Shown here piece by piece: positions 19,153-29,539 of a stretch of 64,000 nucleotides of DNA. Positions within the stretch are counted from its first letter, which is position 1, and every line of letters starts with the position of its first letter. The notes under the pieces were generated by a model that worked only from the letters and a program-made list of their open reading frames with translations, searched no databases and had not been told where the DNA came from. The position numbers and the translations under genes were made by a program. Origin of the DNA: Parietichytrium sp. I65-24A (taxonomy: Eukaryota > Sar > Bigyra > Thraustochytrida > Thraustochytriidae). Where the stretch lies: contig BLSF01000012.1 of NCBI GenBank assembly GCA_012862575.1, positions 620,001 to 684,000 on the forward strand, read 5' to 3'.

Positions 19153-22100
19153 TCAGATTTCCCACTCCTTGGCGTCCTGTCGCTCTTGCTGGGTGACAAA
19201 GGGCTCGGCAATGGATTGAATCATCAGATCGCCGCAAAATGGACAGGCTGCAGCAATGAAATCGTCGAGCATCTTTTTCTTCTCCCTCTCCGACCTTGTT
19301 TGTGTGTACTGAGGGAACGTATCACCGGTGTAAGCATCACCTTCGTCGCTCTGCTCGTCATCTTCAGGGTCATGAAATGAAACGGCACCGTTGTATTTTT
19401 GGCGATCCTGATCTTCCACAAAGCTCTGTAGCAGTTCGATTTTCTCCGCTTGGTCTGGCCCGAGGTGTTTAGAGAGCTCTTGCAGCAGGCACTGGGAGTG
19501 AAAAGAGTGTGTGCACGGGAACACATAAAATGGTTGCTCCGCTACGAGCATCCCGCACAGATCGCACTTGTAATCGGAGTTGACAATCATAAACTTGTCG
19601 TTCTGTCCATTGATTTCTTCCCGAATTGACTCGGCAGTTTCGGTGTGCTCAGTCATCTCCGACTTTAGCCGCTCGATTTCTTGGTTGTACTCTTCAAGAG
19701 AGGAACAGATTTCGTCCTTGAGATCGCCAACGACTACTACGTCGGGCAAGAACGGAAGAATGTCTTCTATCAAGAGTGCGTTGCTCTCTCGAAGAACGCT
19801 GAGAGCCTGCTGAATGATGGCCTTGGCGTCGCCACTGCTGGACTTAGAAGCCTTCTCGATCTCATGCTTTGCGATTTGCACCCATAGTTTCCTCCTGTCG
19901 CCAGCCAGGTCTGCGTTTGACTTTGCAAGATCAAGGTCAATATCGAGGGCCAAGGCAACTGCCTCCGTGAAGAGACCCATGCTTGAGTAAATATCCACGC
20001 AAGCGTGCTTTTGATCGTTTTCAATGCACACGCGCAGAGCGTATTTGAGGTCAAAGCGAGCGCTTGGAGACTGTATGAACTCCCTTAGATTTGTGTCGTC
20101 CTTCCTCGTCGAGTAAAGCGCGATGAGCAGGTTGTGGATGGCTTCGTCTTGATTACCCAAAATATTAATACAGTGCTCCAAGTAGCGCACCGCCTGGTCG
20201 TCGCTCTCGTTCTCATCCTGGTCCGCGGATGGTACAGGATTTGCTCGAGCCTGAGTGTATCGTACAAGAGAAGGTATTAGCATGCATGGGTCGAGGAAGG
20301 CAGCATCGATCCAGGCGTCCACGGTGAGCTGGGGACAGTGGTCCATGAGTTCGGGCGAGTACTTGTAGTACAAGTCCACGAATGCAGTGGACGGGTCCAC
20401 GTTGTTTCGATTGAGAAACTGCGTTTGGTCGGCCAGGGACTCGACTGCCTTGTCGTGCATGCCGCGCTGAATGTAGCGCACCACGACGCGTTCGTAGTCG
20501 CCATTCATCATCGCAAAAGCGAGGTAGTCCGGGTCGCGGCCATGGCTCGCCATGAGCTTGTATATTGTGTCTTTGGCCGGGCGAAGCGTCTCTATGTGAT
20601 CCGCGAGGAACTGGTGAAACTGCGTCTCTGAGGCCGTCCTCGTGCTTCGGTGGGACGGGGTGGAGGAGCTGGACGGCGTCGCTGAGGAGGTGATAGCCAC
20701 AGAGTCATCCGCGACCTTTTCGAGGAAGAGCTCGGCCAGCCACACTGCGATGATGGTGCGCTGCGTCTTGCTGGAGAGAGGAAGACTGTCCAGCTTTCGG
20801 GATAGATAAGTCCTGAGCGCGTCACGCTTAGCCGCGCCAATAAACAAGAGCGCGACCTCCTCGAAGGAGCGCCTAGTGAGCGAGTAGTCCTCTGCCGCCT
20901 TCACGAACTGGCCCTGCGCGAACCTGTGATCGGCGCGCATGTTGAGTACCTTGTCGCGCTGCGCGTCGGTTTTGCAGATGGCAAAGGCGGCCTCGAACTT
21001 TGCCTCGTCCCCGTCCTTGGCCTTGTCAAGATAAAGACGCCAGGCACTGGCGTCCTCGTTGCGAATGGAGACTCTGAAGATTTGCGTCCTGGTGTAGAGC
21101 CAGATGGTGCGGCGCTCCTCGTCGAAGGCGAGCCCCAGGGCCGGGCCGTGCTGCGCGGTGTCCAGGCGGTGCTCGTACACGACTGACTCGTTGAGCTTGC
21201 TGAGCACCATGAGCCATGCCGGGTAAAGCAGCACGTAGTGGAACTGCGTCTCTAAGGCAGCGACGGGTGGGTTGGGCAGCGGCTCGCCAGAGCACTTGGT
21301 CTTGCCAGAAAAGTACACCATGTTGTGCCTGTGTGCGAACTTTTCCTCCGCAAGAGCCGCCGCGTCGAACTGCAGCTCCCCAATGTACAGTCCGGCCTCA
21401 GACAGCAGCATGAATTTGTCCGGCGGTGCGCCTTTGTCTCTCCCATCTCTCCCGTAGCAGAACAGTTGCGACCTCTCCACATCTCCCGGCAGCTCCCTGA
21501 ACGCCAAGTTCTCCGGGGCCGCAAACGCTTTGAACACTGCCTCCACAGTGGGGCCCCCTGCAAACTCATACAGCCGTGTCGGCCGTGCCGTCGCTGCCAA
21601 TACGAGTACTTTGCCAGATTCCGCGCGCACCACCTCCAGTCCGCACACAGCAATCTCCTGCTGCTGCTGGTCTCCTAGCCCTTGATTCTGCTGCCCTCCT
21701 AGCCCTCCTAGCCCTTGATTCTGCTGAGCGCCGGCCAGCTGGTACAGTTTCCGCACAGTTTTCTTATCCTTGATGCGCGCCGTCTCGATGGTCACCTCCC
21801 ATATCGCGCCGTTCGCTGACCCCAGCAGCACTGTCCCAGTGCTCTCTGCGCTGTGTCCCGCCGCCGACCTGTCCCAGCCCACGCTGTCCACTACCACGCC
21901 TTTCAGCCGCTGGATGGGGCCCCGGGCGCGCACCACGTTGCTCGCATTGCCCGCACTGCCCGCACTGCTGGCGCTCGCCCAGTTGTGGGTCTGCAGGTAG
22001 TACACGTCGCCGCCTGCGGTGGAGAAGATGGCGTGTTTCCCGTCCGGGCTCAGGAACGCTCGCCGAACAGGATTCTTACGGGAGTCCGCGCTGCTTAGCT

Positions 22101-22701
22101 GAATCGCTACGCGTCGCCCGCCGGACACTAGCTCCCACGCCCACACCTGCTCGCCCGAGCCGGAACCGGAACCAGAAACGGAACCGGAACCAGGCCCCGC
22201 GTTCGCGCCGGAACCCGCCCCGCACACCACCAGCGCCAGACCTGCGGCGACGCACACCTCGCGGATGGGTCCCGGCGGGGAACCGGAACCGGGGAACCCA
22301 GCGCTCCAACTGACGGGTTCCAGCGAGAACCGCGGCTGCTCCTGGTCTGCGTCCAAGTCCAAGTCCGCGTCGCCCAACTCGTACTCCGCACCGTAGTACT
22401 CGCTAGCGTCCTTCGCGTCCTTCGCGGACACGTGGGAAGGCTGGGAAGGCTGGCCCGCCGGGGCTGCTTCGCCGAACGGGTTCCCGGCCGCGGACCCCGC
22501 ATCGCCGAACGGGTTCCCCGCAGCGACCGGCGGCGACTGCGGGTTTATCTGAGACGAGGAGAGAGAGCTGCTGGTCGCAGCGGCGCTTTCCGCGAACGGA
22601 TTGTGGGTGCTGGTAGGAGGATGAGGATGGTTGGTTGCGTTCCGGGGACGCCGCCGCGACTCCGGCGCGTTCCCGCTGTTCCAATCGTCGAAGAGGGACA
22701 T
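19153..22701 (-). CDS. VPS18: VPS18, HOPS/CORVET tethering core subunit
   Basis: A single exon of 1182 residues with an ATG at 22701. VPS18 (Pep3) is a core subunit of the CORVET and HOPS complexes that tether endosomes and vacuoles or lysosomes. The order fits the family: an N-terminal beta-propeller of the Pep3/Vps18 type (about 140-560), a long clathrin-heavy-chain-like helical solenoid (about 600-1010), a coiled coil (EEYNQEIERLKSEM) and a C-terminal RING-type zinc site from about 1042 (YKCDLCGMLV, FPCTHSFHSQCLL, AACPFCGDLM). The RING cysteines and histidines are intact. The protein is somewhat longer than typical VPS18 because the first ~130 residues are low-complexity and carry three NPF tripeptides (34-36, 63-65, 74-76). 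A short Gln/Gly repeat (QNQGLGGLGG) interrupts the propeller. The gene is divergent from glycyl-tRNA synthetase. Confidence 0.93.
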   Translation of the reverse strand: MSLFDDWNSGNAPESRRRPRNATNHPHPPTSTHNPFAESAAATSSSLSSSQINPQSPPVAAGNPFGDAGSAAGNPFGEAAPAGQPSQPSHVSAKDAKDASEYYGAEYELGDADLDLDADQEQPRFSLEPVSWSAGFPGSGSPPGPIREVCVAAGLALVVCGAGSGANAGPGSGSVSGSGSGSGEQVWAWELVSGGRRVAIQLSSADSRKNPVRRAFLSPDGKHAIFSTAGGDVYYLQTHNWASASSAGSAGNASNVVRARGPIQRLKGVVVDSVGWDRSAAGHSAESTGTVLLGSANGAIWEVTIETARIKDKKTVRKLYQLAGAQQNQGLGGLGGQQNQGLGDQQQQEIAVCGLEVVRAESGKVLVLAATARPTRLYEFAGGPTVEAVFKAFAAPENLAFRELPGDVERSQLFCYGRDGRDKGAPPDKFMLLSEAGLYIGELQFDAAALAEEKFAHRHNMVYFSGKTKCSGEPLPNPPVAALETQFHYVLLYPAWLMVLSKLNESVVYEHRLDTAQHGPALGLAFDEERRTIWLYTRTQIFRVSIRNEDASAWRLYLDKAKDGDEAKFEAAFAICKTDAQRDKVLNMRADHRFAQGQFVKAAEDYSLTRRSFEEVALLFIGAAKRDALRTYLSRKLDSLPLSSKTQRTIIAVWLAELFLEKVADDSVAITSSATPSSSSTPSHRSTRTASETQFHQFLADHIETLRPAKDTIYKLMASHGRDPDYLAFAMMNGDYERVVVRYIQRGMHDKAVESLADQTQFLNRNNVDPSTAFVDLYYKYSPELMDHCPQLTVDAWIDAAFLDPCMLIPSLVRYTQARANPVPSADQDENESDDQAVRYLEHCINILGNQDEAIHNLLIALYSTRKDDTNLREFIQSPSARFDLKYALRVCIENDQKHACVDIYSSMGLFTEAVALALDIDLDLAKSNADLAGDRRKLWVQIAKHEIEKASKSSSGDAKAIIQQALSVLRESNALLIEDILPFLPDVVVVGDLKDEICSSLEEYNQEIERLKSEMTEHTETAESIREEINGQNDKFMIVNSDYKCDLCGMLVAEQPFYVFPCTHSFHSQCLLQELSKHLGPDQAEKIELLQSFVEDQDRQKYNGAVSFHDPEDDEQSDEGDAYTGDTFPQYTQTRSEREKKKMLDDFIAAACPFCGDLMIQSIAEPFVTQQERQDAKEWEI

Positions 22702-23020
22702 AATGTGGTAGATAGATCTTAGTCGATACGTATCCCTGCGTATGCCGCCGAGGGTACGCGCGTACGCTCGCAGCTCTGCTTCTAATAGCGTCAGTAGTGA
22801 GTGCTACGGCAAAAGATATTCCTTCCTCAGTGGTAGGGACAGATACATGCTCGTAGGAATATGGTGGTTCCTGGAGAACACTCGCGAAGGAGAACAGAGG
22901 AGAACAGAAGAGAACTATCGAAAGGGTCTTGGTGCGAAGATTGTCCCAGCCACACTTTCCTTCTATCTATCACCTTACCATTTCCGGCAGTGCTACTAGC
23001 TAGTGATAGCGAGAGCTGTA

Positions 23021-23073
23021 GTCGCCACTCACGGATTTGTTTTGGCGACACTCACAGATTTGTTTTGGCGACA
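23021..23073. repeat. 23-bp tandem repeat, two copies plus a fragment
   Basis: Unit 1 (23021-23043) and unit 2 (23044-23066) share CACTCAC followed by GATTTGTTTT, and a third partial unit GGCGACA follows. It lies in the bidirectional promoter region. Confidence 0.85.
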
Positions 23074-23635
23074 TTTTTTTTTTTTCTGTTCGACATCTTC
23101 TTCTTCTTCTTCTTCCTTTTACCAATTACCAATAGACGACACCGCGTTGTGTCTCGTGAAAAAACCAATAAACTCATCCCTCCGCATTTATTTCGCTGGA
23201 TTACAAGCAAGGAAGAGAGGGGGCAAGTTTCGATGTCACAATTCCGGGAGCGAAAGCGGCACGGTGCGTTCCAAGAACGCAGAGAACCTTGCAAATTTTC
23301 CTCATTTGTAAAATTTCAACATCGACAAATTTGGACTTTCAAATGAGCCGGTTCTCGCGAACTCCGGACTCCTTCAAAATGCTCACCCAATTCCAGAACC
23401 CAACAGTGCCTCTCCCTTATCCGCACAACTACCACACCAGCTAGAACTCGCCTTGACCAGCACTGGTCTTCCCCGTTCCTACGACCCTTCTATCCCGACG
23501 ACCGCACTCCTACCGCGTGCTACGAACACCATCGAGTGCTAGAAGGAATGCATAGCACAATAGAGAGGGGCTAGTCCTATCAGTAGGAGGCGAAATGGAT
23601 GATTGCTACGAATCCAAAGGTCTCTGAGGAAACTG

Positions 23636-23692
23636 AAGAAAGAAAGAAAGAAAGAAGGAGAGGAAGAGAGAGAAAGAGAGAGAGAGAGAGAG
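23636..23692. repeat. GAAA/GA microsatellite
   Basis: Purine tract of GAAA then GA units upstream of the glycyl-tRNA synthetase gene. Confidence 0.85.
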
Positions 23693-23759
23693 TGCAGTGA
23701 GGGAACGAGCGTACTCGCCCCCCACACGTACACCCACAAGTAGAAGAGGTACACACCCA

Positions 23760-23822
23760 AAGAGAGAGATAGGTGGAGAGATAGATAGAGAGAGAGATAG
23801 ATAGAGAGAGAGAGTGAGAGGG
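23760..23822. repeat. GA/GATA microsatellite at the synthetase start
   Basis: Purine-rich GA with interspersed GATA units running directly into the ATG at 23823, so it is presumably part of the 5' leader. Confidence 0.85.
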
Positions 23823-25889
23823 ATGTCCGCAATGGCGAGCGATGATGAGTTGGCGGCACTTGGGGCGCAGGTGACGGCGCAAAAGTCTCTGGTGCGCAAG
23901 CTGAAGGCTGAAGGCGCTCCCGCGAGCGATGTGATGGCGGCAACTGCGGAGCTGAAGACGCTTCTGGAGGCGCACTCGAGCATGCAGGCGGCCAGGGCGG
24001 GACCCACGTTTGACCGCGAAGGTCTGGAGGACGTGCTTACGCGGCGAATGATCGTGGTTCCATCGTTCGAGATCCACGGCGGCGTGAGCGGGTTCTTCGA
24101 CTTTGGACCGGTGGGCTGTGCGCTCAAGGACAACATCCTGTCCGAGTGGAAGAAGCACTTTGTGCTCAAGGAGCGCATGCTGCAGGTGGAGGCCACGTGC
24201 CTTACGGCCGAGTCGGTGCTCAAGGCTTCCGGACACGTGGAACGGTTCGCGGATCTGATGGTCAAGGACGAGCAGAGCGGCGTGTGCTACCGCGCGGACA
24301 AGCTGCTGGAGGACCACATCGAGAACATGATCGCGGCGGACCCACACATGCCAACTGAAGAGCGCGAGGAATTGGAGAGGATCTTCCGCCAAGCCGACGC
24401 GTTCTCGGAACAGGAGCTCGGACAGCTCATCCGCGAGCGCTTCAAGATCGTCGCTCCGGACACCGGCAACCAGCTGAGCGAGCCATACCCGTTCAACCTG
24501 ATGTTTAAGAGCATGATTGGCCCGGAAGGAACCAGCGTGGGATACCTCCGGCCGGAGACCGCGCAGGGAATCTTTGTCAACTTCAAGCGCCTGTACGAGT
24601 TCAACGGAAGCAAGCTGCCGTTTGCTGCAGCACAGATTGGGCTCGGATTCCGTAACGAGATCAACCCGCAAAAGGGCCTCATTCGGGTGCGCGAGTTTTG
24701 CATGGCCGAGATCGAGCACTTTGTGCATCCAAAGGAGAAGGACCACCCGCGCTTTGACAGCGTCAAGGACATCGTGCTCAACCTCTTCCCTTCCGACAAC
24801 CAGCTCACCACCGGACTTACTCAGGAGATGAGCGCTGGCGACGCTGTGCAGAATGGCATCATCGCAAACCAAACCTTGGCCTATTTTATGGTGCGCACAC
24901 ATCTCTTCATGGAGCGCATCGGAATGGACATGTCACGCCTTCGCTTCAGACAGCATTTGCCGACCGAGATGGCGCACTACGCTTCTGACTGCTGGGACCT
25001 GGAGATTAAGCTCTCCTACGGATGGATTGAGTGCGTCGGCCACGCTGATCGCGCTTGCTACGACCTCCAGGTGCACGCCGAAGCGACCAACACCGATCTA
25101 TCCGCTTCCCGCCGCGTTGACCCACCGCGCGAGGAGGAGTACGCCAAGATCATGCCTGACAAGAAGGTCATGGGCAAGGAGCTCAAGAAGGATTCTGGAG
25201 AAGTCATTAAACACGTTGAGTCTCTGCCTTTCGCGGTGGCCTGTACACTTGGCGAGCGCCTCGCATCTGGCGAGACCGTCGAGGTCAACTTGAGCGATGG
25301 CCGCTCGTTCAATATCACACCTGCAATGATGAAAATTGAGAAGGCCACCCGCGTGGTTCACGAGGAGAAGTACCTTCCAAGTGTCATCGAGCCTTCATTC
25401 GGAATCGGCCGCGTCCTGTATGCATTGCTGGAACACAACTTTTACCTCCGCGACGCCGAGGGTGAGGAAGACAAGAAGGTCGAAAAGGGTACCGTCGCGA
25501 GAACCGTCTTCCGCTTCAACCCAGCTGTGGCCCCTATCAAGTGCGGTGTCTGCCCAGTGCGCAAGGTTCCAGCCCAGGAGGAGCTCACTCTTCAAATCGC
25601 CGATGTTCTTCTCGAGAACGGCCTGTACTCCACCTCTGATGTTAGCAGCACCGCAATCGGCCGCAAGTACTCTCGCTTCGATGAGGTTGGCATCCCTTTC
25701 GCTCTCACCGTCGATCCACAGTCGATTACTGATGGATCCCTCACCCTCCGTGAGCGTGACTCGGCCAAGCAGGTTCGGCTAGAGTCTGTAGAGGAGGCGG
25801 TCAAGATTCTGCAGCAGCTTTGCAACGGTTCTTTGGCCTTTGATGACCTCGTCTCCCAGCGTGGAGAGTTCACCGCTTCCTCTGAATAA
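23823..25889 (+). CDS. GARS: Glycyl-tRNA synthetase, eukaryotic alpha2 type with WHEP domain
   Basis: A class II synthetase that charges tRNA-Gly. The first ATG at 23823 gives 688 residues, and a second ATG at 23832 is close behind. An upstream in-frame GTG was not used. An N-terminal WHEP-TRS helical hairpin (about residues 6-55) is followed by the catalytic core. Class II signatures are visible: YLRPETAQGIF near 240, motif 2 FRNEINPQKGLIRVREF near 276, and motif 3 PSFGIGRVLYALLEH near 523. A C-terminal anticodon-binding domain follows. Size and order match cytosolic/mitochondrial eukaryotic GlyRS. No mitochondrial presequence is present from either ATG, so any organelle form would need another start or gene. 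Codons are strongly C/G-ending, stronger than in the neighbours, as expected for a highly expressed gene. Confidence 0.96.
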   Translation: MSAMASDDELAALGAQVTAQKSLVRKLKAEGAPASDVMAATAELKTLLEAHSSMQAARAGPTFDREGLEDVLTRRMIVVPSFEIHGGVSGFFDFGPVGCALKDNILSEWKKHFVLKERMLQVEATCLTAESVLKASGHVERFADLMVKDEQSGVCYRADKLLEDHIENMIAADPHMPTEEREELERIFRQADAFSEQELGQLIRERFKIVAPDTGNQLSEPYPFNLMFKSMIGPEGTSVGYLRPETAQGIFVNFKRLYEFNGSKLPFAAAQIGLGFRNEINPQKGLIRVREFCMAEIEHFVHPKEKDHPRFDSVKDIVLNLFPSDNQLTTGLTQEMSAGDAVQNGIIANQTLAYFMVRTHLFMERIGMDMSRLRFRQHLPTEMAHYASDCWDLEIKLSYGWIECVGHADRACYDLQVHAEATNTDLSASRRVDPPREEEYAKIMPDKKVMGKELKKDSGEVIKHVESLPFAVACTLGERLASGETVEVNLSDGRSFNITPAMMKIEKATRVVHEEKYLPSVIEPSFGIGRVLYALLEHNFYLRDAEGEEDKKVEKGTVARTVFRFNPAVAPIKCGVCPVRKVPAQEELTLQIADVLLENGLYSTSDVSSTAIGRKYSRFDEVGIPFALTVDPQSITDGSLTLRERDSAKQVRLESVEEAVKILQQLCNGSLAFDDLVSQRGEFTASSE

Positions 25890-26542
25890 GCCATCAATCA
25901 ATCTTGAAATCAATCAATCCACAAAAACAACCAACCCTCCTCCCCCCCAAGAACAGAGAAACTAGTTTTGTCCCACAATATTCGTTTCTACCCTCATTCA
26001 TCCTCATTCTGCCTTTCGTCTGTGCACGATGCTGCGAACTGTAAGAAAACGGTGAGAGACCCAGGAGTCCAGAGAGCTTTCAACACCATGGCTGTGGCTG
26101 TGGAGTCACTCAACTCATTCGGCCACCAAACTGCGTCTTGGACATCGACGGACCCTCGAAAGTGCGCAAAGTGCGCGCCCTAAGAAACAAAGCATGATAG
26201 AAAGAAAGAAAGCATGATAGAAAGAAAGAAAGAAAGAAAGAAAGGAAAGAAAGAGAACAAACGATAATTTCTGCCGAAAAGGTGACATTTTTACATCTTT
26301 ACAGACTTGACTGTCAGATGTTTTTGGTTTTTGGTACCAGTACACATAAGCTTACACAGAATAGAAGCAATAGAAGACAGAGTGTGTGACCCAACAGCGT
26401 AAAGTGATGTAAAGTGAAAGTAAAAGTAAACGAGTCTTCCCAGGGATCAACGAACAAGTTCCCCCACCGCACAACCTTGGTCGATCCTCGCGGATCCTCG
26501 CGGCGCGTACCCCTTGAAAACACCGATACCGTACACCTCGCC
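25890..26542. other. Spacer between GlyRS and coproporphyrinogen oxidase
   Basis: About 650 bp with a GAAA microsatellite at 26191-26255 containing a twice-repeated AGCATGATAG block. The oxidase frame is open back to a GTG at 26414 without an ATG. No gene was recognised. Confidence 0.6.
26191..26255. repeat. GAAA microsatellite with AGCATGATAG repeat
   Basis: Two copies of AGCATGATAG followed by GAAA units, upstream of the CPOX gene. Confidence 0.85.
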
Positions 26543-27904
26543 ATGTCCTACCTTTGCGCGCGCACCTTCGGCCGTGCGCGTCTGTCCCCGCTGTCCCATG
26601 TGTCCCACCGCTGGGTCGCGTTCTCCGCGCACCGCAGCAACGCCCTGCACAGCGCTGCAAGAGATGGGACGCGCTGGGGCTGGGGCTCGTCCCAGAGGCG
26701 CGTACGGAGCTGCGCCTTGCTAGGCGGCGGGGTAGCAGTGGCGTACGCGGCGGGGACACACGTGGGACTACTGGGCGGCGAGCAGGAGCAGGGAAGCGTG
26801 TTCGGGAGCGCAGTGTGGTGCGAAGATAATGAGAATGAGAATGAGAATGCGGACGTGAAGCCTGAGTTTGAGGGTTTAATAATGCGCATGCAGGACGAGA
26901 TCTGCGATGCGATCGCCAAGCTGGACGGGAAGGAGTTCCGCGAGGACAAATGGGTGCGCGAGAACAACCACGGCGGAGGCAGATCCAGGGTGCTGCAGGA
27001 TGGGAATGTGTTTGAGAAGGCCGGGGTGAATGTCTCCGTGGTCAAGGGAAAGCTGCCGCCTGCGGCGGTCAAGCAGATGAAGAGCAGAGGCAAGGAGCTT
27101 GGGAATGTGGAGAACCCGCCTTTTTATGCGGCTGGATTGAGCCTTGTGATTCACCCGAAGAACCCCATGGCGCCAACCGTGCACTTGAATTACCGATTTT
27201 TCGAGGTCGGGGATGAATCCACCGGCGGAAGCCACTGGTGGTTTGGGGGCGGCACGGATCTGACTCCAAGTTACCTGTTTGATGAGGATGCCATCGAGTT
27301 TCACTCTAGCCTCAAGAAGGTGTGCGACAAGCATGATCCAAGCTATTACGAGACGTTCAAAAAGTGGTGCGACGAGTACTTTTACAATCCGCATCGCGAA
27401 GAGTGCAGAGGAATCGGAGGTATTTTTTTTGACGATCTCGAAGCCCGTCCAGCAAACTCGTCTGAGAATCTTGATGTCAAGCGCGCCATCATGGCTTTTC
27501 AAAAAGACTGCCTGGAAAGTTTTATCCCTAGCTACACTACCATCGTCAAGCGCAGAATGAACATGCCATTCACCAAAGAACAGAAGGAATGGCAACAGCT
27601 TCGCCGTGGGCGCTACGTTGAGTTCAACCTGGTGTACGATCGAGGTACCAAGTTTGGCTTGGCCACCCCTAAAAACGCTCGGATCGAGAGCATTTTGGTG
27701 TCTTTGCCTCTGACTGCGCGCTGGGAATACATGCACGAGCCAGCAAAGGGGAGCGAGGAGGAAAGAATCTCGCAGGTTTTGAAGACCCCGAAGGAGTGGG
27801 CTTTGGACACCAAGCAGCTCCGAGAGGTTCCGTTTGAGGAGTTGCTGGAAGAGATCATGAAACGCCAAGCAGCTGAAGCTGATGCCGCTAAACAGAAGAA
27901 ATAG
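26543..27904 (+). CDS. CPOX: Oxygen-dependent coproporphyrinogen III oxidase
   Basis: Converts coproporphyrinogen III to protoporphyrinogen IX by oxidative decarboxylation in heme and chlorophyll synthesis. The first ATG at 26543 gives 453 residues; an open extension to a GTG at 26414 was rejected. Family signatures are clear: SHWWFGGGTDLTPSYLF near residue 230 and RRGRYVEFNLVYDRGTKFGL near 354, with a conserved core from about 108 to the end. The first ~55 residues are Arg/Ser/Ala-rich with few acids, like a mitochondrial presequence. A hydrophobic stretch (about 57-77, CALLGGGVAVAYAAG) and an acidic Asn-Glu repeat follow before the core. A presequence plus hydrophobic sorting segment is known for animal CPOX of the mitochondrial intermembrane space. 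A plastid site is the alternative. Confidence 0.95.
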   Translation: MSYLCARTFGRARLSPLSHVSHRWVAFSAHRSNALHSAARDGTRWGWGSSQRRVRSCALLGGGVAVAYAAGTHVGLLGGEQEQGSVFGSAVWCEDNENENENADVKPEFEGLIMRMQDEICDAIAKLDGKEFREDKWVRENNHGGGRSRVLQDGNVFEKAGVNVSVVKGKLPPAAVKQMKSRGKELGNVENPPFYAAGLSLVIHPKNPMAPTVHLNYRFFEVGDESTGGSHWWFGGGTDLTPSYLFDEDAIEFHSSLKKVCDKHDPSYYETFKKWCDEYFYNPHREECRGIGGIFFDDLEARPANSSENLDVKRAIMAFQKDCLESFIPSYTTIVKRRMNMPFTKEQKEWQQLRRGRYVEFNLVYDRGTKFGLATPKNARIESILVSLPLTARWEYMHEPAKGSEEERISQVLKTPKEWALDTKQLREVPFEELLEEIMKRQAAEADAAKQKK

Positions 27905-28807
27905 ACCACATTCAGCACTTTCTCTCACCGCGCCATACTCTCAGCAAAGTGGCGTTCCTGCCCAGTTCGGATGGCCGTTAGGTATGGTGAGGAGTTTTTG
28001 ATTCGGCTCTAGCTCGCTCTTTCTAAATCCTACAAAAACACGAGCAAGGGGTACAATACAAATCGGCGATTAATCTGCGCTGCGCAATATTTAACCCAAC
28101 CATGTCGTCTTATTTTACTTGTTTCTGATACTGCCAGTGCAGCGCACCGTCTCCTTATTCCATCACCCCGAAGAAATTTCTCTGCGAATCTCTCGCTTCT
28201 GATTTTTACTGTTCTTCTTTCTGATTTTAATTTGAGTGAAGGAAGGGCAAGTTCCATTCCATCTCCCAAAAACAGAGGAATCTCGTTCTGGCCGCGTTCA
28301 CGGATCGTTCCAGATCGTTCACAGAAGTTTCTGTCTCCACAGCTGAAGTCCTATGACTCGACAGGGTATTTCCTAACAGTCCAGGGACCAGTCATCTTTT
28401 GTTCCTTTTGTTCCCTCGTAAGAGCACTCGGGAGTTCCATACCAAAAACCTTTTCGTTCTTACAGTGAATTACGCATTCTTATGAATAGATATATTGGCA
28501 CTAGTCTTGGGCGTTTGTTTTTCTGAGTCGTGTTCTGTTCTGAAAAATTCCTGTTTTCGTTATCGTTTTCGCTCGCAAATTGTCTGCGAACACCAGCATT
28601 CATTCATTCACGATTGATTGAGATTGTTTGACAGAGATTGATTTTGAGAGATTTGAGATGATTTGAGAGACATGGTGGTGATTTCTGGTGAAATATTGGC
28701 TTACTTACCTTACATTTCCACGCGGCATTGTTCAACAATAAACGAACGTGAAATGGGTGGGAGGGAGAAAGAGTGCTCTTGCTACTCTTACTTCTTGCTT
28801 GGAGCAT

Positions 28808-28831
28808 AGTGAGTGAGTGAGTGAGTGAGTG
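28808..28831. repeat. GTGA microsatellite
   Basis: Six copies of the tetranucleotide GTGA/GAGT in tandem in an intergenic region. Confidence 0.9.
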
Positions 28832-29539
28832 GGAATTTGCGGACCCTATTCACCAGCTGTACAGGAAGCGTAGTTGCGCACGCATCTCCACATCCACGGT
28901 GACTGACAGTACTCAGTGCTCAGAGCTCAGTATCAGGTGTTGTATTTGCTCCTTGCCTTGCTCCCTTTTCATCACTTTTCTCAAAATTCAGAAATTCAGA
29001 ATTCAGAGTTCATGTCCCAGGCGGCAGTGCTTTTGCGCGGCAATCAGACAGTCAGACAGTCAGAAAAACTAACAGACTTGAGCAATGCACAGTGAAAAGA
29101 AATGGCTTTCTTCTTTCTTTCTTCGGAGCGAGCTCGCATGAGCTCGCCCTCCCGCGTCCTCTAGCTCAACTATGCTCAACCACAACAACTACAACAACTA
29201 CAATCGCGAGTGGGAGTGGGAGGCACTTCTATCGCGAATAGAGCAGACCAGTCTGACCATGTCTGACCAGTCAGAGCAGCGAGTCGGGTTAGCACCAACC
29301 AGTACAAGCTACGGAATGCACATCAACAGGTGTCAGTCACTCACTTTAATCTGTACTGGTACTAACTGTAAGTTAGTCCTTGCCTGCCTTCTTTCTTTCC
29401 TTCCTGCCATCACTGTGAGCAGAGAGAGCAGAGTGTCTGACTGTGACAGTGAGGCTGGGTGGGCGCTGACAGACAACCAACAAAACCAAAACCATAACCA
29501 AAACCAAAACGTGAAACCGACAATCCAATACGAAAGTAA

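Larger units (their letters stand above)
22702..23822. other. Divergent intergenic region, VPS18 / glycyl-tRNA synthetase
   Basis: About 1.1 kb between two divergent starts. It contains a 23-bp tandem repeat (23021-23066), a T run (23073-23085), a TTC tract (23094-23117) and two GA/GATA blocks (23636-23692 and 23760-23822), the last ending at the synthetase ATG. No gene was recognised. Confidence 0.6.

Noticed and set aside
23580-24902. 440-codon minus-strand open frame over the glycyl-tRNA synthetase
   Set aside because: It is the antisense shadow of a codon-biased gene, has no domain, and ends in the GA repeat.
26876-27928. 350-codon minus-strand open frame over CPOX
   Set aside because: It mirrors the highly conserved CPOX reading frame and shows no family motif.
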